DNA from: Jeotgalicoccus saudimassiliensis
GTDB lineage: Bacteria; Bacillota; Bacilli; Staphylococcales; Salinicoccaceae
DNA: 64,000 bases
Assembly: GCF_000756715.1 (NCBI RefSeq)
Contig: NZ_CCSE01000001.1
Coordinates: forward strand, 1,518,001 to 1,582,000
Direction: 5' to 3'
The position numbers were made by a program, and so were the translations under genes. Shown one piece after another: positions 50,419 through 60,020 of this stretch. The notes beneath the pieces were generated by a model. That model saw only the letters and a list, made by a program, of their open reading frames with translations, was not told the DNA's origin and did not search any database. Positions within the stretch are counted from its first letter, which is position 1, and every line of letters begins with the position of its first letter.

Positions 50419-51990
50419 ATGAAACCCAGGATTATTATTCTACTTAATTCCATAGACGTAAATAAGGGCGGGCTTACGCACGCATCTCTGAGGCAGGCCA
50501 GTACTTTTGCTGATGCCGGCTATGATACCCAGATACTGACATTCCACTATGAACCACGTTTCCCGATAATCTGTAAAAAGCTCAAAGAAATGGGTAAGGT
50601 CAGCGAAAAAGTTGTTATACGTAATATGTTTGAGGAACTGGCATTATACACTGATAAAGATAAGGTTAATATCCGTAAATTGAAAGTAAACCTTTCCGAT
50701 TATGAAAAAAGCTATGCCATAACCCAGAGGAAGAACTACAATGCTTATAGACTATACAACAATGGGATATATGAAAAATATATCGCTCTTCGGGATGATA
50801 ACACTCTCGATTTCATAGACTACTTCAATGAAAACCGCTACAGGATGAGACGAGAGAATTATAACTATTACGGTCAGGTAAGCAGAGTACAGTATTTCAG
50901 CTATGAAGACAACAAGTTCAAGCAGCAAGTGTTCTTTGACAAAAGAGGAAAGGCCATCTTTAGTTTCTGGCGCGAGTCTTCCACTGGGAAAATTAGCCGG
51001 GTTATCCATTTCGGTTCAAATAATGAAGTCATCAGTGAAACAACTGGCAACACTGTGCCCCATAAACTCTACTGGTTAAAAAGTGTATTGAACGAATCGA
51101 AGTCAAGAGTAATGGCCATTTCTGATACACGCAGCACCGACGAACTGCTTGTTAAACTGAAACATTCATACACAACAAAAGCACTGCGTATGCACAGCAA
51201 CCACCTTAAAAATCCAGATAATCCTGATTCCGAACTGAATAAACGAAACGGCTTTGCAATAGAAAATATACAAAGTGTCGATGCACTTATCGTTCTTACA
51301 GAAAAACAGAAACATGATATAGTCAGCCGTTATGGACATGAAGACAAAGTTTATGTGATTCCAAACTATTATGATCCGAATGTCTCTAAAATCAAAGGAT
51401 TAAAATCTATTTTTACCACTGTAAAGCAAAACAGCAGTCAAAGTGAAAGAGACATGTCTAAAGTTGTCATCGTATCAAGATTTTCAGGAATCAAAAATAT
51501 AGACCATATCATCCAGGCATTCAAAAAAGTCATCGCGGAAGTACCGGAAGCTAAATTAGAAATTTGGGGCTCGGGGGATAAAGAAAAAGAATATGCAGGC
51601 ATGATAGAATCATTGGAGCTCGATGATAACGTGCTGATTAAGGGATATACTCAGAATCCAGGAAAAATATACCAAAGCGGTGCTTTATCCGTCCTGACTT
51701 CCAACGCTGAAGGTTTCTCCCTTGCGGTCATGGAAAGCATGGCAAATAAAACACCAGTCGTCAGTTATAATATAAGGTATGGCCCATCTGACATGATTGA
51801 AGATGGTGTAAATGGTTTTCTCATAGAAAAAAATGACATAGAAGCATTATCAGAAAGAATCATACAAATGCTGAAAAACCCTGAAAAAACAAGAGATATG
51901 GGCAATGAAGCAGATAAAACAATACAAACGAAATTTAGCAAAGAAATCTATCAGAAACTATGGTTTTCTCTCGCAGATAAACTGCTTTAA
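50419..51990 (+). CDS. GT4-type glycosyltransferase, TarM/TagE-like
   Basis: This 523-residue protein has an N-terminal half with the extended beta-rich insert (NGIYEKYIALRDDNTLDFIDYF, RVQYFSYEDNKFKQQVFFD) seen in TagE/TarM-type teichoic-acid glucosyltransferases. The C-terminal GT-B half contains VIVSRFSGIKNIDHIIQAF, IWGSGDKEKEY and EGFSLAVMESM with the paired Glu residues. Such enzymes add sugars to wall teichoic acid or glycosylate surface proteins from UDP-sugars. It forms an operon with the next gene (22 nt gap). The sugar and acceptor are not known. Confidence 0.82.
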   Translation: MKPRIIILLNSIDVNKGGLTHASLRQASTFADAGYDTQILTFHYEPRFPIICKKLKEMGKVSEKVVIRNMFEELALYTDKDKVNIRKLKVNLSDYEKSYAITQRKNYNAYRLYNNGIYEKYIALRDDNTLDFIDYFNENRYRMRRENYNYYGQVSRVQYFSYEDNKFKQQVFFDKRGKAIFSFWRESSTGKISRVIHFGSNNEVISETTGNTVPHKLYWLKSVLNESKSRVMAISDTRSTDELLVKLKHSYTTKALRMHSNHLKNPDNPDSELNKRNGFAIENIQSVDALIVLTEKQKHDIVSRYGHEDKVYVIPNYYDPNVSKIKGLKSIFTTVKQNSSQSERDMSKVVIVSRFSGIKNIDHIIQAFKKVIAEVPEAKLEIWGSGDKEKEYAGMIESLELDDNVLIKGYTQNPGKIYQSGALSVLTSNAEGFSLAVMESMANKTPVVSYNIRYGPSDMIEDGVNGFLIEKNDIEALSERIIQMLKNPEKTRDMGNEADKTIQTKFSKEIYQKLWFSLADKLL

Positions 51991-52012
51991 GGATTAGAAA
52001 GGAACAATAATC

Positions 52013-54142
52013 ATGAATAACCTAATTTCCGTAATCACTCCAGCAGAAAAAAATGAAAAATATATAAATACTGCTTTAGAATCATTAAAAAACCAGAAAT
52101 ACACAAATTTTGAAGTACTGGTACTCCACTCGGATATAGATGCATTGAAAAGAGTCGTTAATGATGAATACCTGGATGATGACAGATACAGATTTATTAA
52201 TACTCCCGCAGATATTTATGTAGGTGCTGCACGCAATATCGGTATTGAAGAAGCAAAAGGCGATTATGTATACTTCCTCGACAGCGACGATTATGTATCC
52301 GAAAACATACTGCAGCTGCTGCATGATAATATCGGAGAATTTCCGATAATACGGGGGAGAATGAAATCGACGGATTTCAGCACCAGCTTTGCCATCGTAC
52401 TGCCTGGTACAAATGAAATAAAAATGTATTCAGACAAAAGACACGACTTACTCAGAACAGAGTCAGCAATTAACTACCTGATTTCAAAAAAATTCATAGA
52501 CAGCATGAATCTAAGGTTTTCCGAACAATTCAAAACTTATTCTGATCTTACATTCATGATTCCATTAATGGAAGAAGTTGAGGTAATACCTTATTCTTAC
52601 GAAGCAATCTATTTCAGAAGAAGAGGAAACGACCCAATTAATAACCCCTCTCTTAGACAGTCTTCCCTAAAACAGCTCGCACCTGATCTCTTTGGTGTCT
52701 ATAACCAGCTGAGAACAGATGATTTGAGTGAGGAAGGACAAAAATATCTGGATGACAAACTCCTGAACTTCTATAGAAAACGTTTGGTGACCGAATTTAA
52801 AGCTGATGCCACCATCGATTATTATTTTTCCGGCCTTGTGGAAAGTATAAATAAAATTGACCCGGATCGACTGAGTAACAAAGATTTTATCCTGAAAAAT
52901 GATGTCAAAGCAATAAAATCAAACAAGATAAACAACTTCCGGAAACTAAGCAATTTCAACCATTTTCTGAGAGACATTAAAAATGGTATTACTTCCAGGA
53001 AAGGCCGAAAAGAATTACTTTATAAACGTGTATTTAATAACTTAGATATCAAAGATAATCTTGTTCTTTTTGAAAGTTTCCAGGGTAAAGCTTATTCTGA
53101 CAGTCCTAAATATATCTATGAATACATGCTTAAGAACAAAAGTAACTATAAATTCGTATGGGTTATGAACGAGTCGTACAAGATACCAGGAAACCCTGAA
53201 ACTGTTAAACGATTCTCACTCAAATATTATTACTATCTTGCAAGAGCAAAATATATCGTCAGCAATGTAAGAATGCCAAACAAATACATCAAAAGGGAAG
53301 AACAATCATATCTCCAGACTTGGCATGGTACGCCGCTTAAAAGACTTGCCGGCGACATGGACGATGTCCATATGCCAGGTACCAATGCTGAACGGTATAA
53401 GAAAAACTTTAACCATGAAACTGATAAATGGGACTATTTGATTGCACCTAACCAGTATTCTGCTGAAATCTTCAGAAGAGCGTTTTGGTTCAATAACACA
53501 ATGCTTCCAACCGGGTATCCAAGAAATGATATTTTAACAAACCATAATGATAAAGAAACCATCAACGGACTGAAAAGAATAAACCAGATACCAACTAATA
53601 AGAAAGTCATTCTATACGCACCTACATGGCGCGATGATGAATATTTCAAAGTTGGGAAGTACAAATTCAATCTGAAACTCGATCTTCACAGGATGAAAGA
53701 ACAATTTGGAGATGAGTACATCGTCCTGCTCAGAATGCATTACCTTGTTGCCTCCAACATCGACTTAACAGGCTTAGAAGATTTTGCATACGATGTTTCA
53801 AAATACAGTGATGTCAGTGAACTGTACTTGATGTCTGATATTCTCATCACTGACTATTCATCAGTATTCTTTGATTATGCCAACCTGAAACGTCCGATAT
53901 TGTTCTTTACTTATGACATTAAAAAATATCAGGGACAACTGCGCGGTTTTTACATCGACATGGAGACGGAACTGCCAGGCCCATTGCTCATGAACAATGA
54001 TGACATAATGAATGCGATTGAAAATATCGATGAAGTTACTGAGAAATACAAAGAGCGGTATAACGAATTTTATGAAAGATTCTGCAGCTGGGATGATGGA
54101 AGATCATCAGAAAAAGTTGTTGATGCAGTATTCGAAAAATAA
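52013..54142 (+). CDS. GT2 glycosyltransferase fused to CDP-glycerol glycerophosphotransferase (TagF/TarF-like)
   Basis: This 709-residue bifunctional protein has residues 1 to about 220 as a GT2/GT-A domain (LISVITPAEKNEKYINTALE; metal motif FLDSDDY). From about 360 a TagB/TagF polyglycerol-phosphate domain follows, with TWHGTPLKRLAGDM, APTWRDDEYF and ITDYSSVFFDYA. The second domain transfers glycerol phosphate from CDP-glycerol. The fusion suggests a wall polymer with alternating or branched sugar and glycerol phosphate. A terminator follows. SCC elements of staphylococci often carry tagF-like genes, which fits the location. Confidence 0.88.
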   Translation: MNNLISVITPAEKNEKYINTALESLKNQKYTNFEVLVLHSDIDALKRVVNDEYLDDDRYRFINTPADIYVGAARNIGIEEAKGDYVYFLDSDDYVSENILQLLHDNIGEFPIIRGRMKSTDFSTSFAIVLPGTNEIKMYSDKRHDLLRTESAINYLISKKFIDSMNLRFSEQFKTYSDLTFMIPLMEEVEVIPYSYEAIYFRRRGNDPINNPSLRQSSLKQLAPDLFGVYNQLRTDDLSEEGQKYLDDKLLNFYRKRLVTEFKADATIDYYFSGLVESINKIDPDRLSNKDFILKNDVKAIKSNKINNFRKLSNFNHFLRDIKNGITSRKGRKELLYKRVFNNLDIKDNLVLFESFQGKAYSDSPKYIYEYMLKNKSNYKFVWVMNESYKIPGNPETVKRFSLKYYYYLARAKYIVSNVRMPNKYIKREEQSYLQTWHGTPLKRLAGDMDDVHMPGTNAERYKKNFNHETDKWDYLIAPNQYSAEIFRRAFWFNNTMLPTGYPRNDILTNHNDKETINGLKRINQIPTNKKVILYAPTWRDDEYFKVGKYKFNLKLDLHRMKEQFGDEYIVLLRMHYLVASNIDLTGLEDFAYDVSKYSDVSELYLMSDILITDYSSVFFDYANLKRPILFFTYDIKKYQGQLRGFYIDMETELPGPLLMNNDDIMNAIENIDEVTEKYKERYNEFYERFCSWDDGRSSEKVVDAVFEK

Positions 54143-54150
54143 ACACTTAG

Positions 54151-54187
54151 AAAAGACGGGGCTAATTTAGATTAGCCCCGTCTTTTT
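54151..54187 (+). terminator. terminator of the transferase operon
   Basis: Perfect 15-16-bp stem AAAAGACGGGGCTAAT with TTAG loop and T-run. Confidence 0.9.
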
Positions 54188-54418
54188 GCTACAGTATTCA
54201 ACAAGAGTCATCTCATCTACAATCCTAACTCTTGCTGTGTTAATTAAAATCGCATTTTCTTATTAGTTTAAATTCTACAAATATTGTTCCTGCTTTATCG
54301 TTTAGCATAGGTGCATGCTCGGACTAATAATGTATATCAGCGTGATTAATGTTTCTCTACATTCATTTCCTGTATGATAAAAATAAATACAGTTTTAATT
54401 TAGAGAGGAAGGTAATTG

Positions 54419-56224
54419 ATGAACTACAAAGAAAAATGGGATATGGAGAGTATATTTCCTGGTGGAAGTGGATCTGAAGCTTTCCAAAAACGATTATCAG
54501 AAGTAAGAGATAGTATTACAGCTTTTTCTCACGAACTCGATAATTGGGAGCTGGACGAACATTCAAATGATTTTACGTCACTGAAAGGAATCTTACAAAA
54601 CTATGAAAAAATTTCAAACGCGCTTGGTGAGATGGGGAGTTTTGCGAATGGTTTAGTATCTGCAGATGTTACCGATCAAAAAGCAATGCAGAATTTAAAT
54701 GCGGTTGCGAACTTACGTAAAGACCTCTCATCACAGAATATTATTTTAAATAAAAAGATCAGTGCACTGACTGAAGATCAATTTAGCAAGCTGTTAGAGG
54801 AAGATTTCTTTAAACCGATGCATTTCCCGTTAGAAGAAATACGACAAAAAGAAAAAGATTTACTATCAACTCAAGAAGAAACAATCATCAATCATTTGTC
54901 ACTAGACGGCTTACAGGGCTGGAATAATATGTACAATCAACTCGTCGCTTCTATTCAAATTCCGGTAACTGAAGATAATGAAACCGTTTATTATTCAGCT
55001 GGTCAATTTGAAAACAAGATGAAGTCAGAAGAAAATCCAAAACATCGTGAAAAACTTTTAAAAACTTGGGAAGAAACATGGAAGAAAAAAGCTGATTTAT
55101 TCTCTACAACGCTAAATCATTTATCAGGATTCCGTTTAAACGACTATGAACTTCACGACTATAAAGATTATATGAAAGTACCACTAGACTACAACCGTAT
55201 GGAAGAAGAAACACTCGATACGATGTGGGATACTATTACAAAAAATAAAGCACCTTTCAAAAAGTACTTTGAACGAAAGGCGCAACTAATTGGTGTTGAT
55301 CAATTAGGATGGCTTGATGTTACAGCAAGTGTTGACGTAGGTGATTATACGAACAAGCGGTATACTTACAATGAAGCAGCAACGTTTATTATCGATAACT
55401 TTAAATCATTCAGTCCAAAAATGGCAGAGATGGCACATCGAGCTTTTGAAGAGCAGTGGATTGAAGCGGAAGATCGTCCAGGAAAACGTCCTGGTGGATA
55501 CTGTTCAAATCTTCCTGAATCTAAACAGTCACGTATTTTTATGACGTTTGCCGGTAGCACAAGCAACGTGTCAACACTCGCACATGAACTCGGACACGCA
55601 TTCCATAGTTATGTCCTGCGTGATTTACCACTATTTAACCAACGTTACGCAATGAACGTTGCAGAAACAGCTTCTACATTTGCAGAACTTGTCGTTTCAA
55701 ACGCAACGATTGAAAATGCAAGATCCAATGCAGAAAAAATCAACTTACTAGATGAAAAAATTGCTAGAAGTGCGACTTTTATGATGAATATCCATGCACG
55801 CTATATCTTTGAACGCAATTTATATAATGAACGCCAACAAGGAACTGTAGACAGCAACAGACTGCAAGAACTGATGGAAGAAGCACAGAAAGAAGCCTAT
55901 CAAGATGCACTTCGTTCATACCATCCAATGTTCTGGGCAACAAAGTTACATTTTCATATTACAGGTGTACCATTCTATAACTTCCCCTATACATTTGGAT
56001 ACTTTTTCAGCTTAGGTATATACAACCGTTTCTTAGAAGACGAAACGTTACTTGAAGATGACTATATTGCACTTCTTCGCGATACTGCGAGCATGACTAC
56101 TGAAGACCTTGCTGAAAAGCACTTAAATGTTGACCTGAGAAAACCAGACTTCTGGCAGGAAGCACTGGATTCAGTGCATAAAGATATTGAAGAATTTTTA
56201 GAGCTAACAGAATCATATGTTTAA
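54419..56224 (+). CDS. pepF: oligoendopeptidase F
   Basis: This 601-residue M3-family metallopeptidase has the zinc motif HELGHAFHSY and a downstream Glu in MNVAETASTFAE. Upstream are RPGGYCSNLPESKQSRIF and MTFAGSTSNVSTLA, and near the C-terminus FYNFPYTFGYFFSLGIYNRF. PepF cleaves peptides of 7-17 residues in the cytoplasm. I use the ATG at 54419, with GAGAGGAAGG just upstream and an in-frame TTG directly before it. Its codon use is visibly more A/T-rich (CAA, GTA, ACG-poor third positions) than the core genes, consistent with acquisition. It lies directly next to rlmH. Confidence 0.9.
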   Translation: MNYKEKWDMESIFPGGSGSEAFQKRLSEVRDSITAFSHELDNWELDEHSNDFTSLKGILQNYEKISNALGEMGSFANGLVSADVTDQKAMQNLNAVANLRKDLSSQNIILNKKISALTEDQFSKLLEEDFFKPMHFPLEEIRQKEKDLLSTQEETIINHLSLDGLQGWNNMYNQLVASIQIPVTEDNETVYYSAGQFENKMKSEENPKHREKLLKTWEETWKKKADLFSTTLNHLSGFRLNDYELHDYKDYMKVPLDYNRMEEETLDTMWDTITKNKAPFKKYFERKAQLIGVDQLGWLDVTASVDVGDYTNKRYTYNEAATFIIDNFKSFSPKMAEMAHRAFEEQWIEAEDRPGKRPGGYCSNLPESKQSRIFMTFAGSTSNVSTLAHELGHAFHSYVLRDLPLFNQRYAMNVAETASTFAELVVSNATIENARSNAEKINLLDEKIARSATFMMNIHARYIFERNLYNERQQGTVDSNRLQELMEEAQKEAYQDALRSYHPMFWATKLHFHITGVPFYNFPYTFGYFFSLGIYNRFLEDETLLEDDYIALLRDTASMTTEDLAEKHLNVDLRKPDFWQEALDSVHKDIEEFLELTESYV

Positions 56225-56291
56225 TTTATAAATGATAAGCCCATCTATAAGCTGACACCATGAATTTAAAAAATAGTTTTAGATAACTTCT

Positions 56292-56332
56292 AAGGTTTGA
56301 GTTCGGTAGAATACCGAGCTCAAATCTTATAT
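56292..56332 (+). terminator. terminator-like hairpin after pepF
   Basis: AAGGTTTGAGTTCGGTA pairs with TACCGAGCTCAAATCTT including two G-U pairs. The T-run is weak. Confidence 0.6.
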
Positions 56333-56368
56333 ATATCATGATAATATTATTAAATAGTTATATTTTAT

Positions 56369-56848
56369 CTATTTATGATAATTTTCATTCCTCAATATCT
56401 TATTCACTCTGAACAGCTGCTCCAGCATCATCACTTTCATCATCTGATGCGGGTAGGTGAGGGTGCCAAAACTGATTTCCTGATTGCTTCGCTTTTTCAC
56501 CGTATTTCCGATACCGTTACTCCCGCCGATCACAAACACGACATCACTTTTCCCCGTATTCATCCAGCGCTGATATTCCTGCGCCAGTTTTTCACTCGTA
56601 TACTGCTTGCCGTGTATTTCCAAAGTCACGACATGCTGCGTATCTTTTATTTTCGATAAAATTCTCTCTGCTTCTTTATCTTTGATCTGCTCCAGATCTT
56701 TCGCTCCCGCATTATTCGGTTCTTTCTCATCCGCGACTTCTATCAGCTCTATTTTTGCATATTTACTTATTCTCTTTTTATATTCCTTAACTGCTTCCAG
56801 CCAGTATTTTTCTTTCAGTTTTCCTACTGTAATCATTGTCAGTTTCAT
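56369..56848 (-). CDS. rlmH: 23S rRNA (pseudouridine1915-N3)-methyltransferase
   Basis: This 159-residue SPOUT methyltransferase begins MKLTMITVGKLKEKYWLEAV. It contains FVIGGSNGIG for SAM binding and ends SFGTLTYPHQMMKVMMLEQ ... NENYHK. RlmH methylates pseudouridine 1915 of 23S rRNA. The start is the ATG at 56848, matching the usual length; the frame extends upstream without support. Its last codons (GAAAATTATCATAAATAG) are the SCC attachment position of staphylococci, retaining the TATCATAAAT core. Confidence 0.95.
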   Translation of the reverse strand: MKLTMITVGKLKEKYWLEAVKEYKKRISKYAKIELIEVADEKEPNNAGAKDLEQIKDKEAERILSKIKDTQHVVTLEIHGKQYTSEKLAQEYQRWMNTGKSDVVFVIGGSNGIGNTVKKRSNQEISFGTLTYPHQMMKVMMLEQLFRVNKILRNENYHK

Positions 56849-56931
56849 CTGTTTCACCCTTACTTTTGAAGTATTATTTCCAATTATACAGAACTGTGGA
56901 CAAATTCGTATAATTACTGCAATTTTATTAG

Positions 56932-57101
56932 TTATACACCAGTTATCCACAGGCTGTTGATAACTTTTTAATCATAAACCGCACCATTATCCCCTTTTTT
57001 CACTCTGATTTCTGCATAATTCATGTATTTTCCCACAATCCACACACTTATCAACGGTTTCATCCAACTTATACACATCTTATCACCAAACCTGTGGATA
57101 A
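56932..57101. promoter_or_regulatory. cluster of DnaA boxes between walJ and rlmH
   Basis: Perfect TTATNCACA boxes lie at 56943-56951 (+), 57069-57077 (+) and 57093-57101 (-). Close variants lie at 56932-56940 (TTATACACC), 56955-56963 (- strand TTATCAACA) and 57048-57056 (TTATCAACG). The block is AT-rich and free of genes. Confidence 0.7.
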
Positions 57102-57163
57102 CTTGTTTAAAACCACAAAAATAGACCAAATTGCGATGATTTTCCCACAATTTGGTCTTCTTA

Positions 57164-57961
57164 TTAAAGCTGATATATTTCCGTCGGAACTGCCTTATCT
57201 GTATCGCATATCATTATATCGTTGTGCGTATCGATGTCGTACTGATTCAGAATCTGTTCAACACTCATACGTGCCAGCTCTTTAATGTTATTATCCAGAC
57301 TTAAATGTCCTAAATAAATACGTTTTGTATTGCCCGTTATAACGTCTTTCATCGCATGTGCTGCATCTTCGTTTGATACGTGACCGACGTCAGAAAGTAT
57401 TCTCTGCTTCGTATTCCACGGATATCTTCCCATACGGAGCATATCCACGTCGTGGTTCGATTCAAACAGAAACACATCACTTTCCTTGATAATACCCTTC
57501 ATCGTGTCTGAGACGTATCCTGTATCCGTTATAAGCGATATTTTCTTGCTGTCTTTCGTGAATGTATAGAACTGCGGATCTATCGCATCGTGCGATACGT
57601 TAAATGACTGGACGTTCAAACCGAGTATTTCTTTTTCTTCAAGCGGATTGAAGTGGAATTTCTGGTCCGTGTTGATAATGATATCTTTACGCTCAATAGC
57701 ATTCCATGTCTTCTCATTGGCATAAATAGGTATATCGTATTTCTTGGCAATCACTTTTAAGCCTTTAATATGGTCTACATGCTCATGTGTAATGAAAATC
57801 GCATTTATATCCTGGAGTGATTTACCTATTTGATTGAGCGTTTCATCAGTTTTCTTACATGACAGCCCGACGTCTACAAGTACACTTCCTTTTTCTGTTT
57901 CAATGAATGTACTGTTGCCTGTTGAGCCGCTTGCTAATACGCTCATCTTCATTCCGTTCAC
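57164..57961 (-). CDS. walJ: MBL-fold exonuclease-like protein WalJ/YycJ
   Basis: This 265-residue metallo-beta-lactamase-fold protein has the metal motif THEHVDH at about 57-63 and later [10 protein letters not shown] and YLGHLS, as in YycJ/WalJ. YycJ is a 5'-3' DNA exonuclease implicated in mismatch repair and coordination with cell division. It is the last gene of the wal operon and overlaps yycI by 4 nt (ATGA). Confidence 0.93.
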   Translation of the reverse strand: MNGMKMSVLASGSTGNSTFIETEKGSVLVDVGLSCKKTDETLNQIGKSLQDINAIFITHEHVDHIKGLKVIAKKYDIPIYANEKTWNAIERKDIIINTDQKFHFNPLEEKEILGLNVQSFNVSHDAIDPQFYTFTKDSKKISLITDTGYVSDTMKGIIKESDVFLFESNHDVDMLRMGRYPWNTKQRILSDVGHVSNEDAAHAMKDVITGNTKRIYLGHLSLDNNIKELARMSVEQILNQYDIDTHNDIMICDTDKAVPTEIYQL

Positions 57962-58695
57962 TCTCTTTCAATAATATCTTCTGTCTGACTCAGTGCATCG
58001 ACATACAGTATACGTTCAATGTCCTCATCAGTAATTTCAAACTGCCATTTCGGACGCATCATCACCCGGTCGTTTTCTTCCAAAATGATGTAGTAGCCGA
58101 GCTTCGCGCTTTCTATTACTGCGTTATCAGTAATATTGCCCTGCAGATAAAGTTCTTCCACTATGATTTTCGGATGGCGCACATGCTGTTCCACAGCATA
58201 GTCGCTTTTCTCGATATTCTCTACATAACCCTGAGTCACTGTTGCTGATTCTTCGCTGAAGTACAGCCGTGCTGCTTCGTGGCTGAATATCGGATATCCA
58301 TCATAATACTGATTAAATGTTATCGTATCCGGCTGACTCATTACTTCATCATAATGGTATTCGCCGCCTCTGTAAATTGAATTGTCTTTGTAAGTCTTTA
58401 AGCCTTCCGGTGCAAAAGTCACCGGCTCTTCAATCGGCAGTGTCAGCACCATTTCTTCTTCGGACATATCGTCTTCGTGATCAAGTTCCTCGGGTTCACC
58501 GATAATAATCTTCATTTTCACATTTTCAAAACCGTCGAGAGCACCCGTATCAATATTCGTTTCCGACAGTGCATTCGTCGTATCCGACAACTCCCTGACT
58601 TCATCGTTTGATTCGTTATACAAAATATACACAAGCACCGCATTCATCAGCAGGAAGGCTGCTATAAAAAGGGATTTAGCTAATCTCCAATCCAT
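57958..58695 (-). CDS. yycI: WalK accessory protein YycI
   Basis: This 245-residue protein has one N-terminal helix (about 8-26) and an extracytoplasmic YycI/YycH domain. With YycH it forms a membrane complex that modulates the WalK kinase (repressing in Bacillus, activating in S. aureus). It overlaps yycH by 1 nt and walJ by 4 nt, so the operon is translationally coupled. Confidence 0.92.
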   Translation of the reverse strand: MDWRLAKSLFIAAFLLMNAVLVYILYNESNDEVRELSDTTNALSETNIDTGALDGFENVKMKIIIGEPEELDHEDDMSEEEMVLTLPIEEPVTFAPEGLKTYKDNSIYRGGEYHYDEVMSQPDTITFNQYYDGYPIFSHEAARLYFSEESATVTQGYVENIEKSDYAVEQHVRHPKIIVEELYLQGNITDNAVIESAKLGYYIILEENDRVMMRPKWQFEITDEDIERILYVDALSQTEDIIERE

Positions 58696-60020
58696 CAGGA
58701 CAGTCCTCCTTCGTTGAATTTCATCCAGACACCGTCATATTTCACGTACCATTGAGGCGTGTAATCGATAAATTCGACATCCGTTTGATCGTCAGCATAA
58801 GTCATATCATAACCGAGTACAATCTTCGATACTTTCTGCAGATCGAACTTATCGTGCAGCGCAATCTGGTAGCGGACTGTTTCAATATCCAGCAGTTCCA
58901 CTTCTTCTTCATCCGATACTTTCGCATTCGTACGGATCAGCGGGCGCGTATATTCATAAACCGCATTTCTGCCGTACTTCACAGTAATTGCACTGCTCAG
59001 TCCTTCACTGAAAATAACGCGTCCATTTAAAGTAGAGCGGAATGTTGCTGCATTTTCTCCAGCATCGTAATCGAACAGTACGTTGCTGGTCGACAGTCCG
59101 TTATGCGAGTTCAGGAAGTAGTATATATCCTGAATCGTCTGGTGATTATTACCGCTTGATGCGCTCGATTCATTCAGATTCGTATAATTGTACTGATACG
59201 TCTCCGAATTGTATGTTGCGATATGGTTCTCATCTTCGTAAATAGCCACATCACCTGATGACGGGCTTTCTTCCGGCGAATTCAAAAACAGTATACGGTT
59301 CAAAACATCAGCATTTACCTGACTGATCATGAAGCGCTCCGTTCTGCTCGAGCCCGGTGATGACGGACCATAAATTGCCGTCTTATTGTTCGATGTCCGC
59401 TGATTGGTAATAATCGGCGTGTATGCTTCAAAGATGTCGCTGTACGATTCGACGTGTCCTTTCAGGAAGTCTGCAGTAATACTCGTTTCAACGACTGCAA
59501 CTCTCGAACGGTTTTCATCGATTAAGTTAAAGACAACATTTCCTTCCTTCATATCCACCACAATGCGGTCGAAAGTAAAGTCCGGGAGTGTCGGTTCGTG
59601 AGACAGTCCGAGCATCATAAACAGTGACTTCGAAGGGACGTCCGAGTAATAATCGATTAAGAGGAATTCCTCATCATTACTCTCTTCACCCCTGACATCC
59701 AGCCTGTTCAGATTGTTGTAGACGTTCATACTGACAACACTTGAACCGTCGAGATGCTCACGGATCCCGATTAATGCCCGTGGATCCGTCGTGCCTCTCG
59801 TATTGTTCTCACCCTGTATCCAGACCATCTGGTACGTACTCATCACCTGTTCGAACGACACGCGTTCTCCCTGACTGATGTTCGTCGTGCCTTCGATTGT
59901 CGTATCGATCTGGGAGAACTCAGGCTCATAGCTCCAGACGAGGTAGGTGAGTATCGCACTCGAAGCGACAATAGCGATTAACAGGATGGATTTAAACCAT
60001 TCTTTATACATCCCACTCAT
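58695..60020 (-). CDS. yycH: WalK accessory protein YycH
   Basis: This 441-residue protein has an N-terminal helix (about 9-29) and a large extracytoplasmic region with the YycH three-domain layout ([19 protein letters not shown] near the start). It partners YycI to tune WalK activity. The start lies within the 3' end of walK (17-nt overlap). Confidence 0.92.
   Translation of the reverse strand: MSGMYKEWFKSILLIAIVASSAILTYLVWSYEPEFSQIDTTIEGTTNISQGERVSFEQVMSTYQMVWIQGENNTRGTTDPRALIGIREHLDGSSVVSMNVYNNLNRLDVRGEESNDEEFLLIDYYSDVPSKSLFMMLGLSHEPTLPDFTFDRIVVDMKEGNVVFNLIDENRSRVAVVETSITADFLKGHVESYSDIFEAYTPIITNQRTSNNKTAIYGPSSPGSSRTERFMISQVNADVLNRILFLNSPEESPSSGDVAIYEDENHIATYNSETYQYNYTNLNESSASSGNNHQTIQDIYYFLNSHNGLSTSNVLFDYDAGENAATFRSTLNGRVIFSEGLSSAITVKYGRNAVYEYTRPLIRTNAKVSDEEEVELLDIETVRYQIALHDKFDLQKVSKIVLGYDMTYADDQTDVEFIDYTPQWYVKYDGVWMKFNEGGLS

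Noticed and set aside
56225-56245. ATAAATGAT after pepF, considered as the inner SCC inverted repeat.
   Set aside because: Only nine bases match and it lies about 140 bp from the rlmH end, too far for a terminal repeat.
56968-57150. A 60-codon open frame between walJ and rlmH.
   Set aside because: It lies in the DnaA-box region with no ribosome site, and its composition is not protein-like.
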